DNA of 13,138 bases from Desulfuromusa sp. (GCA_021647765.1 JAKIUD010000079.1:1-13138); one strand, 5' to 3'; counted from the stretch's first letter, positions 1 through 7,699 are shown. The notes: generated from the letters alone by a model not told the origin. Translations and numbers: made by a program.

Positions 1-778
1 TTGTAATAAGCATTTTAGAAGTCACTATTGAAAAGACAGAAATCTGGACAATTTTATATAAATATTCATGCTTCTCTTTCGGGATTGCAATAAAATCATT
101 TAATGCTCTCTCATCCCATAAGTCGAAATCAAATTTAACTCCTAGATTATCATATAATTCATAATCAATTTCCGAAAAAAAAGTTTGGAACTCTTTTGAT
201 GTGTAGCCATATAAACTTGCTGGAATTGATTTTTTTCTCCCTCCCTCAAAAATTATCAAAGGTCTAGATTTGTTTATTAATGAGATAGAGCCTTTTATCG
301 CATCAAAATCAGCTCCCTCGATATCTATTTTTATTAGAGCTACATTGGTTATTTCTTTTATGTTGTCAATAAAATTAACTTTCACATTAATTACTTCCAT
401 TCCTTCTTTGTCATACCATGGTCTTTCGATAAATCCGCACGTACCTGGTTTATCTCTAAAAACCTTGAATTGAGCTTCACCTTGGTAATTTGATATCGCA
501 AATTTAAATATTTTTACATTGTTCGTATTAAGATCAAGCCTTTTTTTAAGTTTAGCGATATTCTCCTCAAATGGCTCAAAAGCAAATACATTTCCATTTT
601 CGCCAACCATCTTTTGCAAAATAACTGTATGTGTTCCGACGTTTGCACCAATTTCAAGCACGTTATCATCTTCCTTGATATACATTTCAAAAATTTGAAA
701 CATAATCTCATCCATCCAGTTGTTGGGAATTTTAATTAATTTATCATATATTTCAATTGTTTTCTTTTGTATACCCAT
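1..778 (-). CDS. FkbM-family SAM-dependent methyltransferase (C-terminus beyond window)
   Basis: The reading frame is open from an ATG at 778 to the left edge, giving 259 residues with no stop, so the C-terminus is missing. It has a Rossmann-type S-adenosylmethionine fold: motif I EIGANVGTH at residues 42-50, the acidic loop FAFEP near 65-69, and the FkbM hallmark IKIDIEGAD at 149-157. FkbM enzymes usually O-methylate sugars or polyketide hydroxyls; in surface polysaccharide clusters the target is normally a glycan. The start is supported by an AAGGA ribosome binding site about nine bases upstream. It follows the giant glycosyltransferase gene by 56 bases on the same strand, so co-transcription is likely. 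The residues after about 180 match no motif I know. The family is secure; the substrate is unknown. Confidence 0.9.
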   Translation of the reverse strand, partial: MGIQKKTIEIYDKLIKIPNNWMDEIMFQIFEMYIKEDDNVLEIGANVGTHTVILQKMVGENGNVFAFEPFEENIAKLKKRLDLNTNNVKIFKFAISNYQGEAQFKVFRDKPGTCGFIERPWYDKEGMEVINVKVNFIDNIKEITNVALIKIDIEGADFDAIKGSISLINKSRPLIIFEGGRKKSIPASLYGYTSKEFQTFFSEIDYELYDNLGVKFDFDLWDERALNDFIAIPKEKHEYLYKIVQISVFSIVTSKMLIT

Positions 779-834
779 TATATAAGATCCTTGTATTATC
801 TCTTCGTTAAATTCTCATAGAATTTTAAGTTATA

Positions 835-3800
835 TTAATGAGTGGCCTCAACATCTTTATGTGTTGAATTTAAAAGTACTTTTCTATCGTTTAATAGTCT
901 CTGAAAATAATATTCGTTAATGAGTTTTTGATCCGCAATTTGATAGTCAGAAACTAATTTCCATCTTTCAATCGTTCTAAGAATAGAACTTTCGTCAGAG
1001 AATCCTCCCGTCAAGTATTTATTGATTATAATATCCTTATACAAGAAAGAATAATTATTTAAATAGCAAGATATTATAAACTTCGAATCTGCAACTATTT
1101 TATAGTTTAAATCAAATGGATACTTTGAAAGTAATTTTTTCTTCGCAAATAGGCTATTGTGATTAAATATCATGGCCTTCCAGAGATCTTGAGAATCTAC
1201 TGCTTTGACGACTTTTTCATTTCCATTTTGATCGCAAAACAAAGTATCTCCATAAACTAGATCAGCATCTAGTGGTAAATCTTTAAATACATTTGAGCAA
1301 ACATTTGGATCAAATAGTTCATCACCAGCGTTCATAAAATTTACATAGGCTCCATTCGCATATTTAACGCCCTTATTCATGGCATCATAAATTCCATTGT
1401 CTTTCTCACTGACCCAAAATGATATTTTTTCTTGATATTTTTTAATAATATCAATCGTGGAGTCTGTTGATCCGCCATCTACAATAATATACTCAAGTTC
1501 CTTATAATCTTGATTTATTATGCTAAGTATTGTTTTTTCAAGATATCTCTCAGCATTATACGTGACTGTCACTATCGTAATTGATATATTTTTTGTTTTT
1601 TGGGGACGAATGTTATTGGCACTGCTGTTTTTAGTGAGATTTAATTGTGGATGTTGCGCATTATTAAGAAAAACATGATCAAGGGCAGAAAACACAGTGT
1701 TTTTAGAAAACTGTGTTTTAATTATATTATAAGCTGCTTCTGATTGCATTTTGTATTCATTGAAATCAGCAAGCAAACGACTGATCGCGCGCTTATAAGA
1801 ATGAGCAGTATCAACCTCAACACATCCTCCTTTCTCACCTTTTATTCCAATCAAACCAGCAGAGAGTGAAATGACAGGTATTCCATAGGACAATGCTTCA
1901 ACAACTTTTATTTTTAAACCTGTCCCTTCAAAGAGAGGGCAAATAGCTAAACGAGCTTTTGAATATAATCCACCTAGGTCGTCGACCACACCTAAAAGAG
2001 TGGTAGAGTTATTGGGGGATTCTTTTAGAAAGTCTGCTAAATGATTGCAAACGGACCCCGCAATGGCTAGTTTAATATCTCCAGTCAATATGGTCATAAC
2101 ATTGGTTAAGAACCATTTAATACCCCCAATATTAAATGGATTCTCAGATCCTACAAATACAAGATCGTAGTTTTTTTCATGTAGAGACTTTGATTTATTT
2201 TGTTTGACGTCTAATATATGAGGCACATGAACTAGCTGTGTGGTTGCACAATGCTTTGAAAAGTAATCAAGTTCATCGGGAGAAATAAATATTGCTGAAT
2301 CAAAAAGACCGATCCTGTTTGACTCATCCTGAAGTGAACTCTCTACATCATAATGTTCTCTACCACCAAGCCGTTGCATCATGTTGATTGAGATGCAATC
2401 TTCCACCATCAAAATTTTAGTAATATTGTGAACTCCTTCAACCAGTCTCGCCCAGTGGACATATCCGACAACGACGAATTTGTAATTATTCTTTCTAACA
2501 GTATCTTCAAATTTATTTTTCAATGAAATGAATGCATAATCCGGTAATGGACTGCGCGAAGAATAAAACTTTCCTGAAGCCTTCGCTTCAGGAAAGTCTA
2601 CAAGGTATACATTACGGATAAGGCGCTTGACTTCTGGTACATTCACATCCCATTCATCAACAAAATTTTCGTGCGACAGGATGTCTACGATGATTTTACG
2701 CTTCGCAAAATATTCTAGCAAGGCCATAAACCGGGTCTGTACTCCATTTTGCTGTAGAAAAGGATTATGCGGGAAAACAAGAAGAATCCCAGTCGCAGCA
2801 GGAATTGATAAAGATTCTTTTGTTGGGCGCAATGATCTACCTAATTGAGCATCTGCAGGCTGTTGTAAAAATAGTCTCAAATATTTAAGGTTTTGAATAT
2901 AAGTTTTACTCAGGCTAGCAAGGTGGCGTTTTCCTCTCTCTCCAATTGCCGACCAGTCGGAGATGTTGAGTCTGGAGGGATTTTTATAATCGTAAAGAAT
3001 TCCCGTATCCGCATTGCTAATGTATTCGTTAGCAGTCGGTTTGTCTGGGGCAATAACACATAATCCATGTGACATTGCGTCGAGAACAGACATACCAATG
3101 CCCTCAAAAACCCTTGGAGCAATAAATATATCGCTTCTGTTAAGCAGTTTCTCGTAATCTTTCTTACAGGGAAACCAATCAGACATCGTAATATTATAAG
3201 TTCTAATATCTTCATCTGAGGGATGTATGAAAGTGTGACCTGGATCAGCGATATTGTGGATATGAACAGATGAAACATCATGCGGGAGCAATAACTTGCG
3301 AATCATTTCCCACGTAATCTCGCTTCTCCGGTAGAGGAACAATATTTTAGGCTTTTTGTCACTGGCAATAGTATCAACGGGCAAAGTAGAAATTTCAGTG
3401 GTGTCAGGAGCATACTGTAGATAAAAAGAGTTTAGGCCTGTTGCCTTTAACTGTTGGTGCAATGTTCTGCAAAAACAAATAAAGGAGTAGCTATCAAAGG
3501 CTTTCCATAAGCCAGAATTAAACACTTCATTTTGATATACCCCAGTAGCGTCATACATCGGAATAAATACAACTTTTTCAGCATCAAAATGCCTAATAAT
3601 TTTATCATGCGGCATAATCTGCCAAAAAATAGCAATTTCATAACTACCAAGATGTGTATCGGGGTAGTTAGGGTGCTCAGAGTCGGGATTGACCCAATAA
3701 TAAGTAACTTCGAAAATAGATTCTAGAAACCTTTGAAAAAAAACGGATGAGTTTGTTAATTTATGATAATCGTGATCAATGAGTATTACTTTTTTATTAG

Positions 3801-5670
3801 TTTTTTTGAGTTTAGGGGCCTTACATGCCAATAGTATCTTTGTTTTTTCTAGTACTGCATTGACACTAGGCATTGTATTATTAACAGGAGACTTATTAAA
3901 TTGTTCCCGAAGTGATTTGTCATCGAATGAATACCCATATTCGACGAGTTTATTTCCCGCGATTGACTGTATGATTTTTCGCTCTTGATTATTTAACCGG
4001 TTAGAGCGCCGTTCAGAAACATCTATAGATAATTGTTTTTTATTAAAAGATTTCCATTTTTCCCAAGGAAGCGCAACTAAGTCAGCTTTTTTTGCGGAAT
4101 CTGGAAGATACTTGATATTAAATGGTATTTTTAGAAAATCACAAATCCCTTTCATTACTTTTACTTCATCAATAATAAGCTCTTCAAGTTTGACTGTTAA
4201 AATACGACCAGTATCACTAATGGCTTCGGCGGCTTGCACGCACTTCTTCCACCCTTGAATATGATCTTTTATATCCCATGAATCTTCTCCAGGAAAATTC
4301 TCTCTCCTTGAGAAAATTGCTTTTTCAGGGTGACGAATCATATTCACAATCTTTGCATTCGGGTAATAGCGCAGGATGATTTCTAAACGCTGAACATGAT
4401 CCGGTGTTTTTTCCACGAACCTGCTATTTTGAATTGTTTCCAGGGAGTAATTATCTAGTAGGTTGTCCAAAACAATCCCTTCAAACAACATCTTAGGTGA
4501 AAGTTGATTACTTGAAGCTAGTTTGGTTAGGTATTGCTCTGTCTCGATCGAAAAAGGCAAACGTTCCCGTAACGTATTGAAAACTGTATCAAGGCACTCT
4601 ACCTCAACTCTATCGTTTTCAACAGTCAGTTTTCCACGAACAATAGTAAAGAAATGTGTCTCAGGTAGTGAAACTATCCCAGACTGCGTCATTAGCTTGG
4701 ATTGAACTAGTGTTGTTCCAGATCTCGGATATCCAACTACGAAAACAGGTGATTGACTAAGCGTAATTGGATCTTCCCATAAGTTACTTCCTTTGTAGGA
4801 GTTTCCAAATAATTTATTTTTATCGTGCTTATTATAACGGTGAATGCGATGCTGACTGATTTGATGGTAGGTTAGTTGTTGCTCTGAATGAAATTCGAGC
4901 ATACGCTTAAGTTCTGCGATTTGTTTCTTGTGGCACTGGGGTAGTAAATGTTGAATTATTTTTATGAGTTCTCGTTCGTTATGTTGGTCATAATCATTAA
5001 ATTGTTCTATTTTCCATGAACGATCATCTCCAATATGAAAGGTCAAGAATTCATCTTCGAATGTTTTGAATTTACTTGAAAATGCCATCAAGTTACTTAA
5101 AAGTATTCTTCCTATCCAATTTGCACCAATACAACCAAAGCCTAGGTTAAATTGTCTAGAAATCTTTTGCGAGAATACAAAGCAATCGTGTCCGGGATGT
5201 TTTTCCCCTTCTTCCCTATACATGAGGGCTAACTCGTCAGGGGATGTGTAGTGTCCCGGTATCGTTCTCCTATTGATGGTAAAGGCATCGTAACCAGATT
5301 CGATCAATCGAGTAATCTGTATGTAAAACTCTGGTTTTACTGCGATATCAACGTTAGTGTAGATAATGAAATCAACCGTATCAGACTCAAAAGTCTTACT
5401 GATTATGTCTGCAATCAGCGGGAGCTTTCTTAACTTACGAAAATTGCCGATATCGAGTACTGACCTGTCAAGCAAACCAGCATCACGAAATTCTTGCGGA
5501 GCAACCTCGCTATCTTCATTGTAACATGTAAAACATATATCAACCTGTATCCCATGTTCATTTGCCATTTGCTTTGCAGACTTCAATGATGCAAAAGTGA
5601 TTGGCTGGGCAATAAAAAGATCTGAACTGTGATTGACTGCAACAGGATTAATTATGTGATGAATTTTCAT
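835..5670 (-). CDS. Five-module glycosyltransferase/sulfotransferase fusion protein
   Basis: This 1611-residue protein has no signal peptide or membrane segment, so it is probably cytosolic or peripheral. Modules in order: (1) residues 1-290, GT-A-like, with a DxD-like TNVDIAV at 105-111; (2) 307-580, a PAPS-dependent sulfotransferase with 5'-phosphosulfate loop VVGYPRSGTTL at 311-321 and 3'-phosphate site IVNMIRHPEKAIFSRR at 441-456; (3) 626-940, GT-B/GT4-like with FEGIGMSVLDAM at 855-866; (4) 958-1336, a second GT4-like module with FEGTGLKIKVVEAL at 1247-1260; (5) 1362-1590, a GT2 module with TYNAERYLEKT, DGGSTDST at 1398-1405 and NAGDE at 1447-1451. These enzymes would transfer several sugars and a sulfate to a growing surface glycan. 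The frame is unbroken. There is no clear Shine-Dalgarno before the ATG, and the gene starts 46 bases after the LysM gene. Module boundaries are approximate; donors and acceptors are unknown. Confidence 0.9.
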   Translation of the reverse strand: MKIHHIINPVAVNHSSDLFIAQPITFASLKSAKQMANEHGIQVDICFTCYNEDSEVAPQEFRDAGLLDRSVLDIGNFRKLRKLPLIADIISKTFESDTVDFIIYTNVDIAVKPEFYIQITRLIESGYDAFTINRRTIPGHYTSPDELALMYREEGEKHPGHDCFVFSQKISRQFNLGFGCIGANWIGRILLSNLMAFSSKFKTFEDEFLTFHIGDDRSWKIEQFNDYDQHNERELIKIIQHLLPQCHKKQIAELKRMLEFHSEQQLTYHQISQHRIHRYNKHDKNKLFGNSYKGSNLWEDPITLSQSPVFVVGYPRSGTTLVQSKLMTQSGIVSLPETHFFTIVRGKLTVENDRVEVECLDTVFNTLRERLPFSIETEQYLTKLASSNQLSPKMLFEGIVLDNLLDNYSLETIQNSRFVEKTPDHVQRLEIILRYYPNAKIVNMIRHPEKAIFSRRENFPGEDSWDIKDHIQGWKKCVQAAEAISDTGRILTVKLEELIIDEVKVMKGICDFLKIPFNIKYLPDSAKKADLVALPWEKWKSFNKKQLSIDVSERRSNRLNNQERKIIQSIAGNKLVEYGYSFDDKSLREQFNKSPVNNTMPSVNAVLEKTKILLACKAPKLKKTNKKVILIDHDYHKLTNSSVFFQRFLESIFEVTYYWVNPDSEHPNYPDTHLGSYEIAIFWQIMPHDKIIRHFDAEKVVFIPMYDATGVYQNEVFNSGLWKAFDSYSFICFCRTLHQQLKATGLNSFYLQYAPDTTEISTLPVDTIASDKKPKILFLYRRSEITWEMIRKLLLPHDVSSVHIHNIADPGHTFIHPSDEDIRTYNITMSDWFPCKKDYEKLLNRSDIFIAPRVFEGIGMSVLDAMSHGLCVIAPDKPTANEYISNADTGILYDYKNPSRLNISDWSAIGERGKRHLASLSKTYIQNLKYLRLFLQQPADAQLGRSLRPTKESLSIPAATGILLVFPHNPFLQQNGVQTRFMALLEYFAKRKIIVDILSHENFVDEWDVNVPEVKRLIRNVYLVDFPEAKASGKFYSSRSPLPDYAFISLKNKFEDTVRKNNYKFVVVGYVHWARLVEGVHNITKILMVEDCISINMMQRLGGREHYDVESSLQDESNRIGLFDSAIFISPDELDYFSKHCATTQLVHVPHILDVKQNKSKSLHEKNYDLVFVGSENPFNIGGIKWFLTNVMTILTGDIKLAIAGSVCNHLADFLKESPNNSTTLLGVVDDLGGLYSKARLAICPLFEGTGLKIKVVEALSYGIPVISLSAGLIGIKGEKGGCVEVDTAHSYKRAISRLLADFNEYKMQSEAAYNIIKTQFSKNTVFSALDHVFLNNAQHPQLNLTKNSSANNIRPQKTKNISITIVTVTYNAERYLEKTILSIINQDYKELEYIIVDGGSTDSTIDIIKKYQEKISFWVSEKDNGIYDAMNKGVKYANGAYVNFMNAGDELFDPNVCSNVFKDLPLDADLVYGDTLFCDQNGNEKVVKAVDSQDLWKAMIFNHNSLFAKKKLLSKYPFDLNYKIVADSKFIISCYLNNYSFLYKDIIINKYLTGGFSDESSILRTIERWKLVSDYQIADQKLINEYYFQRLLNDRKVLLNSTHKDVEATH

Positions 5671-5716
5671 TGTTTTTGCTATTTTTAAAAAAAGTCATGT
5701 ACATGTCAACCTCTAA

Positions 5717-6466
5717 TTACTGCACAAACACCTTCATTTCATGCAAGGTAACACTACGCCTCTTGCCCATCTTATCACTCAATATACCAACAAAATCTGC
5801 AGTTTTTCCTAATTTTATTTTGGCATCATAAGGAACCTTATATTCAAAACTATATGTATTTTTTCCCTTACGAAGATTAACAAAATGCCATCCACTGTTC
5901 CCAACGGCTGCAGTTGAGTAGGCCACTCCCATTTGGTGATCTGGAGATGTTTCCGAAACAGAGGCTGTGATCTCTATTTTAATTTTTTTTCCCGTAACTT
6001 TTCTTTCAGTCTCACTGTTAATCCTAAAAAAAGCTCCTCCCGTTTTCCCAGCAGAAGCTGGAATTTTATCAAAACTACTTACGACACTCACTCCACCATC
6101 AACAACCGTGACTAACGTGCCATTTTCCTTGTTAGGATGCACAGTTGTAGCATCTGCATCTACCAGCAATACCGGTGAAGCAACATCCAAAGAGGCTGTA
6201 GAGGGAATCCATAAGACCTGCCCAGCGCTGATTGTATTTGGATTTTCAATATGTGTAAATATGGAATCAATGTCAGCCTTTGCATTGGTTGCGTCAACTA
6301 TTATTTTATATTTCAAGACATCGCCATAATATTTTTTAGCTAGTAGACTAATAGAATCGTCTTTTTTAACGGTATACATAACACCGGTGCCCTGGGCCGA
6401 CATGACGTAAGATGTTCCACCGAAAACGGCAACGAAAAGAACTAACGTCAAAATAAATTTCTTCAT
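5717..6466 (-). CDS. Exported LysM-domain protein with C-terminal beta-rich domain
   Basis: The start is placed at the ATG at 6466, not the in-frame ATG at 6520, because a strong GGAGG lies six bases upstream and the shorter product begins with a classic signal peptide (MKKFILTLVLFVAVF..., cleavage probably after about residue 24). The mature 225-residue protein has one LysM module at about 29-88: it opens YTVKKDDSISLLAKKYYG, continues through an asparagine-rich middle, and ends ISAGQVLWIPS. LysM modules bind N-acetylglucosamine-containing polymers such as peptidoglycan. Residues 95-249 alternate hydrophobic and polar positions like a beta-sandwich, with GWHFVNLRKGKNTYSF at 192-207; I cannot assign this part to a family. 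No lipobox or catalytic motif is visible. It is the first gene of the leftward group, so it may bind or present the glycan made by its neighbours in the cell envelope. That role is inferred. Confidence 0.85.
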   Translation of the reverse strand: MKKFILTLVLFVAVFGGTSYVMSAQGTGVMYTVKKDDSISLLAKKYYGDVLKYKIIVDATNAKADIDSIFTHIENPNTISAGQVLWIPSTASLDVASPVLLVDADATTVHPNKENGTLVTVVDGGVSVVSSFDKIPASAGKTGGAFFRINSETERKVTGKKIKIEITASVSETSPDHQMGVAYSTAAVGNSGWHFVNLRKGKNTYSFEYKVPYDAKIKLGKTADFVGILSDKMGKRRSVTLHEMKVFVQ

Positions 6467-6480
6467 TTTTTCCTCCAAAG
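6464..6480 (-). promoter_or_regulatory. Ribosome binding site fixing the LysM gene start
   Basis: On the minus strand the sequence reads CTTTGGAGG, six A bases, then TG: a near-consensus Shine-Dalgarno GGAGG five to six bases before the ATG at 6466. It is what decides the start. The 18 residues that an upstream ATG at 6520 would add lie before the signal peptide and read through a repeat-like sequence. Confidence 0.85.
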
Positions 6481-6492
6481 TTGATAAATTAA

Positions 6493-6513
6493 ACAGGGGA
6501 CAGACCACGTTTT
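6493..6513. repeat. GGGGACAGACCACG-type short repeat sequence
   Basis: The plus strand reads aGGGGACAGACCACGTTTTTT at about 6495-6515. From memory, closely similar GTGGTCTGTCCCC words are scattered through many proteobacterial genomes near REP/RAYT-type repeats and are often mis-read as protein N-termini. Only one copy is seen here, so the repeat label rests on recollection, not on evidence within the window. Confidence 0.3.
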
Positions 6514-6529
6514 TTCCCATTAAAAAAAC

Positions 6530-6570
6530 TTTCGGTTCTTCAGACGAATCTGTGGGTGAATTAACCGAAA
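6530..6570. repeat. Eight-base-pair inverted repeat upstream of the LysM gene
   Basis: TTTCGGTT at 6530-6537 is the exact reverse complement of AACCGAAA at 6563-6570, with 25 bases between. Inside it, CAGA and TCTG at 6541-6552 could form a small second hairpin. It lies 64 bases before the LysM start, in the likely leader or promoter region, so it could be a leader hairpin or operator. It overlaps the left arm of the 21-base long-range inverted repeat. Confidence 0.5.
6537..6557. repeat. Left arm of perfect 21-base long-range inverted repeat
   Basis: The arm begins TCTTCAGACG and ends CTGTGGGT. Its exact reverse complement is at 7054-7074, so the arms enclose 496 bases with no supported gene. 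A perfect match of this length at this distance is very unlikely by chance. Terminal repeats of a small non-autonomous element, or two copies of a dispersed repeat, are both possible. I could not find a flanking direct repeat beside the arms. Confidence 0.75.
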
Positions 6571-6573
6571 TGT

Positions 6574-6649
6574 AGCATGGGGAAAATTGAATTAAAAGTC
6601 AAGCCCTTCGGGTCGCTGCGCGAACCTTGATTTCAATTTCCCCCATGCT
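6574..6649. repeat. Long hairpin element with 18-base arms and nested GC-rich hairpins
   Basis: Arm 6574-6591 (AGCATGGGGAAAATTGAA) pairs with 6632-6649 (TTCAATTTCCCCCATGCT) with a single mismatch. An inner TCAAG/CTTGA stem (6599-6603 with 6626-6630) follows. The apex holds CCCTTCGGG at 6604-6612 and TCGC...GCGA at 6613-6623, each able to fold alone. The architecture resembles a REP or small palindromic repeat unit, or a strong RNA hairpin. It is followed by no T-run on either strand, so it is not a typical intrinsic terminator. Confidence 0.75.
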
Positions 6650-7053
6650 CAACCTGTAACTATTGGTTTTCAAAACAAAATTGTTTTGAGAGCAATGCAT
6701 TTTTTAACAAATATGCGGTAAAGTCTATGCCAGACAGCCTCTCTTTTTTGGGTGAGGATATAGGTCTCAGAAGAGAGCATCTAAATATCGTTTTCGAAAA
6801 ACACGAAATTGTTCCATATTACTCAAAATTCCTCTGGTATCCGCTCAAATTCTCTAAAATACTAAAGAGAAAAAAGAGGATATTCAGGCATTTATTCTTT
6901 CACGACACAAGTATATATCAGTAAGATGCTGAATATATTACTGTAATCAGAATTCAATATGCGGAGTTTTTTTTTGCAATGATGAAAAGACCATCGCTTC
7001 TCCGGCAGTATCAAAAAGATTATGTTAAATTACAATTTGTAAATGAGGAATCT

Positions 7054-7074
7054 ACCCACAGATTCGTCTGAAGA
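7054..7074. repeat. Right arm of perfect 21-base long-range inverted repeat
   Basis: It begins ACCCACAGATTCG and ends TGAAGA, the exact reverse complement of 6537-6557. It ends 26 bases before the stop codon of the SPASM remnant. Outside the arm the two copies diverge at once. Confidence 0.75.
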
Positions 7075-7099
7075 GGCAAACTCAAACTTTTCTTTCTAA

Positions 7100-7612
7100 T
7101 CACCCCAAATGGTAACAGCCAGCGCATCCATCAACAGAAGCACGCGGTGGCAGGCTCTCTCGCCTGTGGCGCCATTTCCGGTAAATATCAAGGACATTGT
7201 GTTTTGACACATCATAGTCCGAGTTGCCGGAAAATCCGGTCTCATCAATACAGCATTTTGTTACATAGCCATTGGCGAGGATATGCAGATCAAACCATTG
7301 ACCGCAGGGGAATTTTTCAACTTTGGCCATTTCTTCGGCATCAATAACCTCTTCCGGGGAGAAGCCGCTGTTTGTTTCGCCCCGCCATTTGAAAAACGGG
7401 CGCACTCCTGTTCTGAACAAGGGCCATCTTATCTGGCATACAGCAGTAAACACGGATGCCTGTGGCTTACTGATGAACGGTGCCACTAATGTCACCGGGA
7501 GCGTGAATTTACCGGAATCAACAAGGCGGTGCAGATAATCAAGATTTTCGAATACCTTTTCCACACCAAACCCCATCAATGACTTATGTTCCTCATTATT
7601 GACAGAATTTAA
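7100..7612 (-). pseudogene. C-terminal remnant of a radical SAM/SPASM-domain protein
   Basis: The minus-strand frame gives LNSVNNEEHKSLMG, a piece typical of late radical SAM barrel strands, then about 160 residues ending in a SPASM domain: FPCGQWFDLHILANGYVTKCCID, with the tail pair CAGCYHL. SPASM cysteines bind auxiliary iron-sulfur clusters in peptide- or sugar-modifying radical SAM enzymes. The N-terminal CxxxCxxC that binds SAM and the catalytic cluster is absent, and radical SAM similarity stops at about 7612; an in-frame TGA follows at 7622-7624. The first possible starts are TTG 7579 and ATG 7576, within the remnant. An intact protein would be roughly 300 or more residues. The N-terminal half is not found on the other side of the adjacent transposon, so this is a truncated, probably dead gene. 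Confidence 0.8.
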
Positions 7613-7699
7613 TTGTCCTTGTCAAACACTTTCATAGATTAATTCCTGACACTGAAAGATACAGAAAAGCCTCCATCTTTCCAGCTAGTCTGACTCAAA

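Larger units (their letters stand above)
6521..7099. other. Intergenic region without a supported gene
   Basis: This 579-base stretch separates the LysM gene from the SPASM remnant. It holds the hairpin element at 6574-6649, the 21-base inverted repeat arms, and a short palindrome TCAAAACAA/TTGTTTTGA at 6670-6689. The middle, 6690-7050, is AT-rich. A 65-residue plus-strand frame at 6727-6924 has no recognisable domain and no good ribosome binding site, so it is not called. The promoter of the leftward operon must lie in or near the left part of this stretch, but I see no convincing -35/-10 pair. Confidence 0.6.

Noticed and set aside
2910..3281. 123-codon minus-strand frame
   Set aside because: It overlaps the giant transferase gene in another frame and shows no protein-like motif.
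6670..6689. TCAAAACAA/TTGTTTTGA palindrome as an intrinsic terminator
   Set aside because: The stem is all A/T apart from two pairs with a two-base loop, and no gene ends just before it.
6727..6924. 65-codon plus-strand frame in the gene-free region
   Set aside because: No domain, no good ribosome binding site, composition like surrounding AT-rich non-coding DNA.
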